Assembly: GCA_964236105.1 (NCBI GenBank)
Contig: CAXSBC010000007.1
Coordinates: 199,148-263,147, forward strand
Direction: 5' to 3'
From: Lichenicola sp964236105
GTDB taxonomy: Bacteria; Pseudomonadota; Alphaproteobacteria; Acetobacterales; Acetobacteraceae
DNA length: 64,000 nt
The notes under the pieces were generated by a model, which saw only the letters and a program-made list of their open reading frames with translations, was not told the DNA's origin and made no database searches. Of the stretch, positions 20,345-28,729 are shown in pieces. Both the position numbers and the translations under genes were made by a program. The first letter of the stretch is position 1; the number at the start of each line of letters is the position of its first letter.

Positions 20345-21979
20345 ATGCTGCAGATCGACAACCTCGTCTTGAACGCCTGGGGGCGCCGCTTCTTTGATCG
20401 CGCCTCCGTCAAGCTGCCGAACCCGTCGAAGGTCGGGCTGGTCGGGCGCAACGGCGTCGGCAAGTCCACGCTGTTCAAGCTGGTCAAGGGCGAGATGCAG
20501 CCGGATTCCGGCGAGATCGGCATCCCGAAATCGGCCCGGATGGCGGCGGTGGATCAGGAGCACCCGGCGACCGACGTCAGCCTGCTCGATACCATCCTGG
20601 CCGCCGACACCGTGCGGGCGGAGCTGCTGGCCTCGCTGGAGACCGCGGACCCGGAGCATATGGGCGAGATCTGGTCGCGGCTGATGGAGATCGATGCCGA
20701 CACGGCACCCGCGCGGGCGGCGGAGATCCTGAACGGGCTGGGGTTCTCGACCGAGGATCTGGAGCGGCCGATGGCCGAGTTCTCCGGCGGCTGGCGCATG
20801 CGGGTGGCGCTGGCGGCGGCGCTGTTCTCGGCGCCCGACCTGCTGCTGCTGGACGAGCCGACCAACTATCTCGACCTGGAGGGCGCGCTGTGGCTGGAGG
20901 CCAGGCTCGCGCGCTACCCGCACTCGGCGCTGATCATCAGCCACGACCGGGAGCTGCTGAACAACTCGGTGGGCTTCATCCTGCATGTCACCGAGCGCAA
21001 GCTGGAGCTGTATACCGGCGGCTACGACAGCTTCGAGAAGCAGCGGGCCGAGAAGCTTCGTCTGCAGAGCGCGCAGCGGGTGAAGCAGGAGGCCGAGCGG
21101 GCGCACCTGCAGTCGTTCGTGGACCGGTTCAAGGCCAAGGCGAGCAAGGCGGCGCAGGCGCAGAGCCGGATGAAGCGGCTGGCGAAGCTGGAGCCGATCG
21201 CGGCCACCATCGAGGAGCGGGTGTCGCCGTTCCTGCTGCCCTCGCCGCCGCGGCCGCTGGCGCCGCCGCTGATGCGGCTCGAGCATGTCGAGATCGGCTA
21301 TGGCGACGATCCGGCGGTGCTGCGCGGGCTGGATCTGCGGCTCGACGTCGACGACCGCATCGGGCTGCTGGGGGTCAACGGCGCCGGCAAGTCGACGTTT
21401 GCCAAGATGGCGGCAGGCGCCCTCGGCATCCGCTCGGGCCGGATGACGCGGAGCACGCGGATCGAGGTCGGCTGGTTCCACCAGCACCAGATCGAGGCGC
21501 TGGATCCGGCGGAAACGCCGCTCGACATCATGCGGCGCGCCCGGCCGGCGGACAGCGACCAGTCGCAGCGCTCCAAGCTGGCGCAGTTCGGCATCGGCTT
21601 CGACAAGCAGGGCACCACGGTGGAGGCGCTGTCGGGCGGCGAGCGGGCGCGGCTGCTGCTGAACCTGGTGGCGATGGCGGCACCGCATCTGCTGATCCTG
21701 GACGAGCCCACCAACCATCTCGACATCGACAGCAGGCGGGCGCTGCTGGACGCGCTGAACGAGTACGAGGGGGCGGTGATCCTGATCACCCACGACCGCT
21801 CGCTGATGGAGCTGGTGGCGGACCGGCTGTGGCTGGCGGCCGACAACACCGTGGCGCCGTTCGACGGCGACATGGACGACTACGCGAAGTTCGTGCTCGA
21901 CCGGGCGCGCGGCGGCACCGCGGCACCCTCGCAGGCGGCGGCGCGGGAGAAGCGGGGCAAGAAGGCGAAGCGGGCCTAG
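20345..21979 (+). CDS. ABC-F family ATPase (Uup/EttA-like)
   Basis: 544 aa soluble protein with two ATPase domains and no membrane segment. Domain 1: GRNGVGKSTLFK, FSGGWRMRVALAAAL, LLLLDEPTNYLDL. Linker of about 70 charged residues (QRAEKLRLQSAQRVKQEAER) corresponds to the P-site tRNA interaction motif. Domain 2: GVNGAGKSTFAK, LSGGERARLLLNLV, LLILDEPTNHLDI. Lys-rich C-terminus (KRGKKAKRA). ABC-F proteins act on the ribosome, resolving stalled complexes. No link to antibiotic resistance can be drawn from sequence. Confidence 0.92.
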   Translation: MLQIDNLVLNAWGRRFFDRASVKLPNPSKVGLVGRNGVGKSTLFKLVKGEMQPDSGEIGIPKSARMAAVDQEHPATDVSLLDTILAADTVRAELLASLETADPEHMGEIWSRLMEIDADTAPARAAEILNGLGFSTEDLERPMAEFSGGWRMRVALAAALFSAPDLLLLDEPTNYLDLEGALWLEARLARYPHSALIISHDRELLNNSVGFILHVTERKLELYTGGYDSFEKQRAEKLRLQSAQRVKQEAERAHLQSFVDRFKAKASKAAQAQSRMKRLAKLEPIAATIEERVSPFLLPSPPRPLAPPLMRLEHVEIGYGDDPAVLRGLDLRLDVDDRIGLLGVNGAGKSTFAKMAAGALGIRSGRMTRSTRIEVGWFHQHQIEALDPAETPLDIMRRARPADSDQSQRSKLAQFGIGFDKQGTTVEALSGGERARLLLNLVAMAAPHLLILDEPTNHLDIDSRRALLDALNEYEGAVILITHDRSLMELVADRLWLAADNTVAPFDGDMDDYAKFVLDRARGGTAAPSQAAAREKRGKKAKRA

Positions 21980-21993
21980 GACGCGACGGTCCG

Positions 21994-22173
21994 TCACGGC
22001 ACATCTGCGGCGCGCAGCACGTCGATGAAGGCGCGCAGCCCGGGCGGCACGTGGCGGTGGCCGGGATAGTACAGGAACAGGCCGGGGATGCGCGGACACC
22101 ACTCGTCCAGCACGGTCACCAGCTCGCCGCGCTCGAGGGCGGGCGCGCCAGCCAGTCCGCCACATAGGCGATC
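21994..22173 (-). pseudogene. C-terminal remnant of a LysR-family regulator
   Basis: Reading the minus strand, the last about 50 codons give ERGELVTVLDEWCPRIPGLF, then YYPGHRHVPPGLRAFIDVLR and a stop at 21994. This is the typical end of the LysR effector domain. Upstream, IAYVADWLA continues the same protein but in a shifted frame (around 22143). Nothing of the DNA-binding domain is left. It is fused head to head with the SDR fragment next to it. Confidence 0.75.
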
Positions 22174-22479
22174 GTGGAGCCGGGTCCGGCCGCGACGGGC
22201 TTCGGCGCCAATCTCGTCGGCTCGGCGCCGATGGCTGCGTACGAGAACACGCCGGCGGCCGAGATGCGCCGCATGCTGGGCGCCGGCACGTTCGTGCTGA
22301 AGGGCGACGCGGACAGGATGGCGCAGGCGATGATGGCGTGCGCCGGCCGGAATCCGGCGCCGCGCCGGCTGACCCTGGGCAGCGACGCCTATGTCCGGGT
22401 GCAGGCGGCACTGCGCGACCGGCTCGCGGCACTGGAGGCGCAGCGCGAGATCGCCTGGTCGACCGACACCGACGCCTGA
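22174..22479 (+). pseudogene. C-terminal remnant of an SDR oxidoreductase
   Basis: About 100 residues matching the end of a classical short-chain dehydrogenase: GFGANLVGSAPMAAYENTP, GTFVLKGDADRMAQAM, PRRLTLGSDAYVRVQAALRD, then DRLAALEAQ. The NAD-binding and SYK catalytic parts are absent. Divergent lysR/SDR pairs are common, so the simplest explanation is one deletion that removed both 5' halves and the shared promoter. Confidence 0.75.
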
Positions 22480-22515
22480 CGCAGACTGGGCCTTTCAACG
22501 GGCGGGGCGGGTGCG

Positions 22516-23298
22516 ATGTTCGTCGTGGGCAAGATCCTGACCATGGTGATGCTGCCGACCGCGCTGATGGTCGAGTGCGTGGTGCTCGGGCTGCTGCTGA
22601 GGCGGTTCCGGGCGGGACGGGTGCTGCTGGTGGTCGGCGCGGCGGCCCTGGCGGCCTGCCTGGTGCTGCCGGTCGATGCATGGATGATCCGGCCGCTGGA
22701 GGACCGGTTTCCGGCGGTCGCGACGGACCCGGACCGCATCGACGGCGTCGTGCTGCTGGGAGGCGGGATCGACGACCTGACCAGCCGCGACAGGAACACG
22801 CCGATCCTGACCTCGGCGGGCAACCGGGTGACGACGTTCGTGATCCTGGCCAAACGCTACCCGCAGGCCCGGCTGGTGTTCACGGGCGGGTCGGGCTCGA
22901 TCGCGCAGGGCGTGTCGAACGAGGCGGCGTATGCGCGCATCCTGTTCGAGCAGCTCGGGCTGCCGCCGGAGCGCGTGCTGTTCGAGAGCCGGTCGCGGAC
23001 GACGTGGGAGAACGCGGTCGACACGTCCGCGCTGGTCAGGCCGAAGCCGGGCGAGCGCTGGGTGCTGCTGACGTCGGCCAGCCACATGCCGCGGGCGGTG
23101 GGCGTGTTCCGCAGGGCGGGCTGGGACGTGCTGCCCTGGCCGGTCGGCTACCAGTCGCGCGACCATCTGACGGCGTATCCGCAGTCGATGGGGCAGAAGC
23201 TGGCGGTGCTGGACTGGGCGGCGCATGAGTGGATCGGGCTGGTCGCCTATTTCGCCAGCGGCCGGAGCAGCGCGCTGTTTCCGGCACCAAGGCCCTGA
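22516..23298 (+). CDS. YdcF/ElyC-like DUF218 membrane protein
   Basis: 260 aa. Two N-terminal TM helices (about residues 5-27 and 36-54) and a periplasmic or cytoplasmic-face DUF218 domain: GVVLLGGGI, LVFTGGSGS, VLFESRSRTTWENAV and LLTSASHMPRAVGVFRRAGW. E. coli relatives (SanA, ElyC, YdcF) influence envelope integrity and undecaprenyl-phosphate lipid use. Probably the same role here, by family. Confidence 0.85.
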   Translation: MFVVGKILTMVMLPTALMVECVVLGLLLRRFRAGRVLLVVGAAALAACLVLPVDAWMIRPLEDRFPAVATDPDRIDGVVLLGGGIDDLTSRDRNTPILTSAGNRVTTFVILAKRYPQARLVFTGGSGSIAQGVSNEAAYARILFEQLGLPPERVLFESRSRTTWENAVDTSALVRPKPGERWVLLTSASHMPRAVGVFRRAGWDVLPWPVGYQSRDHLTAYPQSMGQKLAVLDWAAHEWIGLVAYFASGRSSALFPAPRP

Positions 23299-23364
23299 CG
23301 CGCGGGCCGCATGCAGCGCGGCGGCGGCGGCGGCGTTGAGGACGCAGGATATCGGGTGCGCGGA

Positions 23365-24027
23365 ATGACGGACGAGAGCGGCATGCATTCCTACGAGCCG
23401 GCCCAGGGCCATGGCCTGCGGCACGACCCGTTCAACGCGATCGTCGGGCCGCGGCCGATCGGCTGGATCGCCAGCCGGAGTGCCGCCGGCGTGCTGAACC
23501 TGGCGCCGTACAGCTTCTTCAACGCGTTCAACTACACGCCGCCGATCATCGGCTTCTCCTCGACCGGATGGAAGGACAGCGTCGCCAACATCGCGGCGAC
23601 CGGCGCGTTCGTCTGGAACCTGGCGACGCGGCCGCTGGCGGAGGCGATGAATGCGAGTGCCGCCACGGTGGGCGCGGAGGTGGACGAGTTCGCGCTCGCC
23701 GGGGTGACGCCGGTGCCGAGCCGGCTGATCGACGTGCCGCGGGTGGGTGAGAGTCCGGTCGCGTTCGAATGCCGGCTGCTGCAGCAGGTCCAGCTGCATG
23801 ATCTCGACGGCAGGCCGGTGTCGACCTGGCTGACGCTGGGGCAGGTGGTGGCCGTGCATATCGACCGGAGCCTGATCCGGGACGGCGTGTACGACACCGC
23901 CGCCGCCCGTCCGATCCTGCGGGCCGGCGGCCCGACCGCCTATGTCGAGATCGAGCCGGCGGCATTCTTTCAGATGGAGCGCCCGGACCCCTCGGGCCAG
24001 GGCGCCCCCTCCCGCCCCAAGCCCTGA
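23365..24027 (+). CDS. flavin reductase-like FMN-binding protein
   Basis: 220 aa split-barrel flavoprotein of the DUF447/flavin-reductase-like family. GPRPIGWIAS near the N-terminus and NLAPYSFFNAFNYTPPIIGF are the FMN phosphate and isoalloxazine contact regions; SVANIAATGAFVWNLAT follows. Start ATG 23365 selected over an upstream Gly-rich reading (ATG 23311) that looks non-coding. Likely cytoplasmic; partner oxygenase unknown. Confidence 0.85.
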   Translation: MTDESGMHSYEPAQGHGLRHDPFNAIVGPRPIGWIASRSAAGVLNLAPYSFFNAFNYTPPIIGFSSTGWKDSVANIAATGAFVWNLATRPLAEAMNASAATVGAEVDEFALAGVTPVPSRLIDVPRVGESPVAFECRLLQQVQLHDLDGRPVSTWLTLGQVVAVHIDRSLIRDGVYDTAAARPILRAGGPTAYVEIEPAAFFQMERPDPSGQGAPSRPKP

Positions 24028-24030
24028 CCC

Positions 24031-24082
24031 CAGGTTTCCAAAGGACGACTGTCCTTTGGCGGGTGCAGGGCAGAGCCCTGCC
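24031..24082. repeat. double-hairpin intergenic repeat, copy 1
   Basis: CCAAAGGAC-GACT-GTCCTTTGG (24038-24059, perfect 9-bp stem) followed by GCAGGGC-AGA-GCCCTGC (24065-24081, perfect 7-bp stem). The same two-hairpin unit, with compensatory changes in the stems, recurs at 29709-29752. Lies just behind the flavin-reductase stop and may also act as a transcript 3' end. Confidence 0.8.
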
Positions 24083-24251
24083 TCTTGTGCCCCGATGCGT
24101 CCCGGCACGCCCGCTTCCCCGCGACGCCAGTATCTCGCCGCCCGGATCTGCGAGCGGGGGAAAGCTGTTCCTTGCGGGCGACCTGGACGAGGCGCAGGCG
24201 GAACGGCGTGCGGTGATGGAGTTCACGCCCGATCTCCGGTGGATGACAGGA

Positions 24252-24887
24252 TCAGCCGCGGCCTTTCAGGATCTCCGCCGCGGCGTGGTCGAGGATGCGG
24301 GCGATGCGGCGGCCTTCGTCGGGCGTGCAGCCGCGCATGCGCATGAGGGCGTGCTTCAGCGCGTGACGGGACCGGTGCAGGCCCTCGGCGCCCTGGGCGT
24401 CGTGATCGCCGACGCCGGCGAAGGCTTCGCGCACCTCCTGCATGCGGCCGCCGATGCGGGCGAGGGCGTCGAGGATGGTGTCGGCGTGGGCCTGGTTGGC
24501 GGCGAGATGGCTGCGGCCGGCATCGGTCAGGGCATAGAGCTTGCGGTTGCCCTCGGCGGTCGCGATGGCCTGGTCGATCTCGTCGAGGTAGGTGAGGGCT
24601 GGATAGATCATGCCGGGGCTCGGCGTGTAGAAGCCGCCGGAGCGCTCCTCGAGCATGCGGATGAGCTCGTAGCCATGTGCCGGCTGCGCGGCCAGAAGCG
24701 CGAGCAGGACGAGCTGCAGGTCGGCCGAGCCGAGCTTGCGGCCGCCGGGCATGCCGTCGCCGCCCATGAAGCCGCCGCGTCCGTCGCCGGAGGATCGTCG
24801 GAACCCGTGCCGGCCGCGATGATGGCCGATCGCGTGGATGAGATGGCGGAGCCGGTGATGGTGATGATCGTTTGTATCGTGAAACAT
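24252..24887 (-). CDS. PadR-family regulator with His-rich N-terminus (YqjI-like)
   Basis: 211 aa. The first about 45 residues are a His/Arg/Gly-rich tail (DTNDHHHHRLRHLIH, HHRGRHGF), as in the metal-responsive E. coli YqjI. The PadR winged helix spans about 50-125 (LQLVLLALLAAQPAHGYEL, YTPSPGMIYPALTYLDE, RKLYALTDAGR), followed by the Vir C-terminal dimer helices (HALKHALMRMRGCTPDEGRR). YqjI represses a ferric reductase gene; no such gene lies next to it here. Probably autoregulated through the inverted repeat over its own start codon. Confidence 0.85.
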   Translation of the reverse strand: MFHDTNDHHHHRLRHLIHAIGHHRGRHGFRRSSGDGRGGFMGGDGMPGGRKLGSADLQLVLLALLAAQPAHGYELIRMLEERSGGFYTPSPGMIYPALTYLDEIDQAIATAEGNRKLYALTDAGRSHLAANQAHADTILDALARIGGRMQEVREAFAGVGDHDAQGAEGLHRSRHALKHALMRMRGCTPDEGRRIARILDHAAAEILKGRG

Positions 24888-24898
24888 ATCTTACGATA
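24875..24898. promoter_or_regulatory. candidate PadR operator (inverted repeat)
   Basis: TATCGT (24875-24880) and ACGATA (24893-24898) form a perfect inverted repeat with a 12-bp AT-rich centre that includes the ATG of the padR-like gene. The location suits autorepression. No binding evidence. Confidence 0.5.
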
Positions 24899-25131
24899 TA
24901 TCTCTCGACTAAATTGCCGGCAAGTGGAGTCCGCTGTCCGAGAAGGCATCCGGCTGTTTGGTCATCGACCGCAGGCAGGCCGGTCCGAACGTGCCGTCTC
25001 CAGAGGGGTCGCACCCGGACGCCAGGCCGGGCGTTCGTGATCGGCGCTGCGGGTGCCGTCGGGACAGCACCCGCCGTCAAGCGTCACAGGCCGGCAGTCG
25101 CCCGCTTCGGGCTGATCCCGACGATCGTCCG

Positions 25132-25416
25132 TCAGCCTTCGAGAGCGGCGAACTCCGCGGTATCCGTGAAGAACCGGCGGCTGAGATACCGGACGACGTC
25201 GGCGACGCAGCGAAAGCGCGCGATGACCTCGGACGTGAACTCGGTGTGGAAGACGTCCTCGATATGGAAGACGACTTCCGTCACGTCGAGGCTGTCGAGA
25301 CCGAGATCCTCCTCGAACCGGGTCTCTGCGGAGATCTGCACATGTTCCAGAAACGCGACGTGCTGGATGGCGGCGATGACCTTGGAGAGGATGGAAGCAT
25401 CAAGAGCGGCAGTCAT
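25132..25416 (-). CDS. orphan acyl carrier protein
   Basis: 94 aa, four-helix carrier protein. The phosphopantetheine site is in FEEDLGLDSLDVTEVVF (Ser42). A C-terminal extension (YLSRRFFTDTAEFAALEG) makes it longer than AcpP. ATG 25416 preferred because GAGGG lies 8 nt upstream; ATG 25431 has none. No synthase, ligase or phosphopantetheinyl transferase gene is adjacent, so it is a specialised or housekeeping-redundant carrier. Confidence 0.85.
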   Translation of the reverse strand: MTAALDASILSKVIAAIQHVAFLEHVQISAETRFEEDLGLDSLDVTEVVFHIEDVFHTEFTSEVIARFRCVADVVRYLSRRFFTDTAEFAALEG

Positions 25417-25833
25417 GGGAAAAGCCCTCATCACGGTTCCGTAACCTATCGCGATCACGGAAACGTGCGCAAGGTAAAATGACGTCATTGAGGAGCCAAG
25501 CAACAGTAATCGGATCGTCGAAACCAAGTGTCGGACAGAGCTTCTCAATAAAACGATCGGCTCGAAATTTCTGTTCTTCTCTCGAAATTGAAAGCGGATG
25601 CCAGGCGACGGCGGCGGATCGTTCGCCGGATCGCGTCTTGCGGGCGGACGCGTCTGCCCACCCTGGCGCCGGCCGGACGCGGCTTGCGTGCCGGCGGCCA
25701 AGCCTCTACACGTCCGCGCCTGTTCGCGCGTCCGGGCCTGAAATGGGCATGCCCGGCCGCGACGGCTGTCCTGGGGTCCGATGGCGGACCCGCCCCGCCG
25801 GGGAAGGGGCAGCGTTCTGGCAAGGAGGCCAAA
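25417..25833. other. 417-bp intergenic region between the ACP and rpmI
   Basis: No convincing gene. AATGACGTCATT at 25478-25489 is a perfect 12-bp palindrome lying 62 bp upstream of the ACP start, a candidate operator. CTCGAAATT occurs twice in direct orientation at 25561-25569 and 25581-25589 (20-bp period, about two helical turns). This AT-rich half probably contains the divergent promoters. The rest (25600-25830) is GC-rich leader for rpmI. infC, which often precedes rpmI, is absent here. Confidence 0.45.
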
Positions 25834-26037
25834 ATGCCCAAGATGAAGACCAAGTCGTCGGTCAAGAAGCGGTTCAAGATCACCGCGACCGGCAAGGTGC
25901 TGGCAGGCCCCGGCAACAAGCGCCACGGGCTGATCAACCGGTCGCAGAAGATGAAGCGGAGCAACCGCGGCTCGCAGACGCTGACCGAGATGGACGGCCG
26001 GACTGTGAAGCAGTGGGCTCCCTACGGTCTGGTTTGA
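25834..26037 (+). CDS. rpmI: 50S ribosomal protein bL35
   Basis: 67 aa basic protein of the large subunit. PKMKTKSSVKKRFKITATGK and KRHGLINRSQKMKR are the family signature. Strong AAGGAGG site 7 nt before ATG 25834. Fourteen nt precede rplT; both share one transcript ending at the 26445 terminator. Confidence 0.97.
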   Translation: MPKMKTKSSVKKRFKITATGKVLAGPGNKRHGLINRSQKMKRSNRGSQTLTEMDGRTVKQWAPYGLV

Positions 26038-26051
26038 GGAGCATCTGAAGC

Positions 26052-26411
26052 ATGGCACGCGTCAAGCGGGGCGTCACCACGCACGCCCGTCACAAGAAGG
26101 TCCTGGCCCAGTCCAAGGGCTTCGTCGGTCGGTCCTCGACCAACTACCGCATCGCGCTCGAGCGGCTGGAGAAGTCGCTCCAGTACGCGTATCGCGACCG
26201 GCGCAACAAGAAGCGCGACTTCCGGGGCCTGTGGATCCAGCGGATCAACGCCGCGGTCCGTGAGCATGGGCTGACCTACAGCCGCTTCATCGCCGGGCTG
26301 AACAAGGCCGAGATCGAGATCGACCGCAAGGTGCTGGCGGCGATCGCGTTCGACGATCCGACGTCGTTCGCCGAGATCGTCAAGAAGGTCCAGGCGGCGA
26401 TCGCGGCCTGA
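26052..26411 (+). CDS. rplT: 50S ribosomal protein bL20
   Basis: 119 aa, standard length. Opens MARVKRGVTTHARHKKVLAQ, followed by the KGFVGRSSTNYRIALERLEK region and RRNKKRDFRGLWIQRINAAV. Binds 23S rRNA early in assembly and in many bacteria represses its own operon. An rRNA-like control structure was not obvious in the leader. Confidence 0.97.
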   Translation: MARVKRGVTTHARHKKVLAQSKGFVGRSSTNYRIALERLEKSLQYAYRDRRNKKRDFRGLWIQRINAAVREHGLTYSRFIAGLNKAEIEIDRKVLAAIAFDDPTSFAEIVKKVQAAIAA

Positions 26412-26444
26412 TCCTTTCCGATCACAGCCTCCAGGGTTGAGACG

Positions 26445-26475
26445 GGGCCGCTCCTGCGACAGGAGCGGCCCTTTT
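26445..26475 (+). terminator. intrinsic terminator of rpmI-rplT
   Basis: Perfect 12-bp stem GGGCCGCTCCTG / CAGGAGCGGCCC with a CGA loop, followed by TTTT. It is 34 bp past the rplT stop codon and has the classical form. Confidence 0.93.
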
Positions 26476-26551
26476 CGTTGCGTCCGTGCCGCAGCCTGGC
26501 CGGCAGCAGGCCCCCGGGCAAACTCGCAGGCGGCCGATGCTTTGTAGCCGG

Positions 26552-27634
26552 ATGACCTCCGATCTTGCGGTGCGAACCCAGGTTGCCGCCGCCTTTGCCA
26601 GCGCCGTCCAGCAGTTCGACCGGAGCAGACCGGTCTGGATCCTTGGCCATCACGATGCGGACGGCCTGTCCGCCACCGCGCTGTTTGCACGCGCTTTCAC
26701 GGCAGTCGGGTGGACGGTGAGGACCCGCATCGTGGGCCGGGGCGAGAGCGCGTGGTCGGAGGCGATGCGAGCCGAGCTGGCGGGCGAGCCGGCGGGCGGC
26801 ATGGTCGTCACCGATCTGGGCGTGCGGGATGCGCTGCCGAAGCCCGGCGTGCCCACCGTGGTGGTGGATCACCACGTTCCCGGCGCTCAGCCGGCCGGAG
26901 CCACGGTGATCAGCGGCTACGGCCAGGACCCGATCCCGACATCCTCGCTGCTGGCGTTCTGGTGCGCGGGGGTGCTGGCGGAGGCGGAGCCCTGGCTGTG
27001 GCTGGCGGCGTTGGGGCTGATCGGGGACATGGCCGACAAGGCCGGGTTCCCCGAGATGCAGGCCGCGCGGCGGTTCGGCGTGACCGCGCTGCGGGAGGCG
27101 GCGGCGCTGGTGAACGCGCCGCGGCGCAGCGCATCGGGAGATGCCGCCCCGGCCCTGGCGCTGCTGATGGCGGCGGACGGGCCGAAGGATGTGCTGTCGG
27201 GCACGCGCCCGGAAGCCGGGGTCGTGCGGGCGGCCCGTGAGGAAGTGAAGCAGGCGCTGGCGGCGGCGCGCCGGGTCGGTCCCGTGGTGCGGGGCGAGGT
27301 GGCGCTGATCCGGTTCGCGTCGCCAACGCAGATCCACCCGCTGATCGCCCAGCAGTGGCGGGGACGCCTGCGGAACAAGATCGTGTTGGCGGCCAACACC
27401 GGATACCGGCCGGGATGGGTGCATTTCGCCGTGCGGTCGGGCGAGGATCGGGACCTGGTGGAGTTCCTGGCGACGCATCGGCCGCCGGGCGCGGACGAGA
27501 TGTACGGATCCGGCCATCGCCAGGCGACCGGCGGGGCGTTGCGGCCGGCGGACTGGAACGCGTTCGTCGCCGGGCTGGCGTTCGGCCCCGAGGCCTCGGT
27601 GCCGGACCCGGCCGCTCCGGAGAGCGTGGCATGA
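26552..27634 (+). CDS. DHH-family phosphoesterase (RecJ/NrnA-related)
   Basis: About 360 aa. DHH domain motifs: WILGHHDADGLSATALFAR (motif I), VVTDLGV (II) and VPTVVVDHHVPG (III, the DHH itself); C-terminal DHHA1-type GSGHRQATGGAL. Manganese-dependent cleavage of nucleic acid or small phosphodiester is expected. Start is uncertain: ATG 26552 best fits homology, ATG 26537 has a weak AGGCGG. The stop overlaps the UV endonuclease start (ATGA), suggesting a shared DNA-repair role. Confidence 0.82.
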   Translation: MTSDLAVRTQVAAAFASAVQQFDRSRPVWILGHHDADGLSATALFARAFTAVGWTVRTRIVGRGESAWSEAMRAELAGEPAGGMVVTDLGVRDALPKPGVPTVVVDHHVPGAQPAGATVISGYGQDPIPTSSLLAFWCAGVLAEAEPWLWLAALGLIGDMADKAGFPEMQAARRFGVTALREAAALVNAPRRSASGDAAPALALLMAADGPKDVLSGTRPEAGVVRAAREEVKQALAAARRVGPVVRGEVALIRFASPTQIHPLIAQQWRGRLRNKIVLAANTGYRPGWVHFAVRSGEDRDLVEFLATHRPPGADEMYGSGHRQATGGALRPADWNAFVAGLAFGPEASVPDPAAPESVA

Positions 27635-28698
27635 GCGGCGGCGCGCTGCGGCTCGGCTTTCCGGTGAAGGTGATGGGCAGGACCGACCTCAAGAGCAACG
27701 ACGCCAGGCGGTGGCAGCAGAATCCGCATCTGAAGACGTCGCTGGAATATGTCGACGGCATCCTGGACTACCTGGCGAAGCGTCGGATCAGCATGTACCG
27801 CCTGTCGTCGGAGCTGGCACCCTATGCCACCCATCCGGACCTGCCGCAGTTCCATGGCATGGTGGCCGAGAGCGACGCCGAACTGCGGGCGATCGGCAGA
27901 AAGGCGCGCGAGCTGGACATCCGGCTGTCGTTCCATCCGTCGCAATACGTGCTGCTCAACAGCCCCGATCCCGCGCTGACGAAGAAGAGCATCTGGGACC
28001 TGGCGTCCCAGGCGGAGATGCTGGATCGGATGGAGCTGGGACCGGAGGCGGTCATGGTGACGCATGTCGGCGGAGCGTACGGCGACGTGGAGGGATCGCG
28101 CGCCCGCTGGGCCGAGACCTGGCCGACGCTGCCCGAGCATGTGAAGCGACGCCTGGTGCTGGAACATGACGACATCCGCTTTTCCGCCGCCGACGTGCTG
28201 TGGGTGCACGAGCAGACCGGCGTGCGGCTGATCTTCGACTATCAGCACCACTGGTGCCTGAACCCGCAGCGGCTGGACACGATCGACGTGCTGCGCCGCA
28301 TCCTGGCCACCTGGCCCGACGACGTGCGGCCGAAGATCCACTTCTCGTCGCCGCGCACCGAGCTGCGGGAGCTGGTGAAGGTGGACCGCAGGACGAAGAA
28401 GAAGGTGAAGACGCTGCGGCCGCCGGTCTGGACCGGCCACGCCGACTTCACCAACCCGTTCGAGTTCGCGCGCTTCATGCGCGACGCGTCGGGACTGGAG
28501 TTCGACATCATGCTGGAAGGCAAGTCGAAGGACATCTCCCTGCTGAAGCTGCGGCCGGACCTGCTGCGCTATGCGCCGGACGTTGCGGCGCGCTTCGGGG
28601 TGTTTGCGGCGGAAGCGGCGACGCTGGACGCCGAGGAGGCGGGGCTGGAAACGGACCACGACCCGGCACACGATCCGGATGTGGACGAGGGCGCCTGA
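27631..28698 (+). CDS. uvsE: UV damage endonuclease UvsE/UVDE
   Basis: 355 aa TIM-barrel endonuclease that nicks 5' of cyclobutane dimers and other lesions. Seen: YRLSSELAPYATHPDL, LSFHPSQYVLLNSPD, VTHVGGAYGD, LVLEHDDIRFSAADVLWVH, IFDYQHHWCLNP and PKIHFSSPR, which hold the His/Glu/Asp metal ligands. The C-terminus ends in an acidic tail (TDHDPAHDPDVDEGA). ATG overlaps the DHH gene by 4 nt. In alphaproteobacteria this is an alternative excision pathway to UvrABC. Confidence 0.92.
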   Translation: MSGGALRLGFPVKVMGRTDLKSNDARRWQQNPHLKTSLEYVDGILDYLAKRRISMYRLSSELAPYATHPDLPQFHGMVAESDAELRAIGRKARELDIRLSFHPSQYVLLNSPDPALTKKSIWDLASQAEMLDRMELGPEAVMVTHVGGAYGDVEGSRARWAETWPTLPEHVKRRLVLEHDDIRFSAADVLWVHEQTGVRLIFDYQHHWCLNPQRLDTIDVLRRILATWPDDVRPKIHFSSPRTELRELVKVDRRTKKKVKTLRPPVWTGHADFTNPFEFARFMRDASGLEFDIMLEGKSKDISLLKLRPDLLRYAPDVAARFGVFAAEAATLDAEEAGLETDHDPAHDPDVDEGA

Positions 28699-28729
28699 GC
28701 CGCCGCGTGCGGTCGCCGGATGCCGGCGG

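Noticed and set aside
25588..25833. In-frame N-terminal extension of bL35
   Set aside because: bL35 is about 65 residues everywhere, and AAGGAGG sits directly before ATG 25834.
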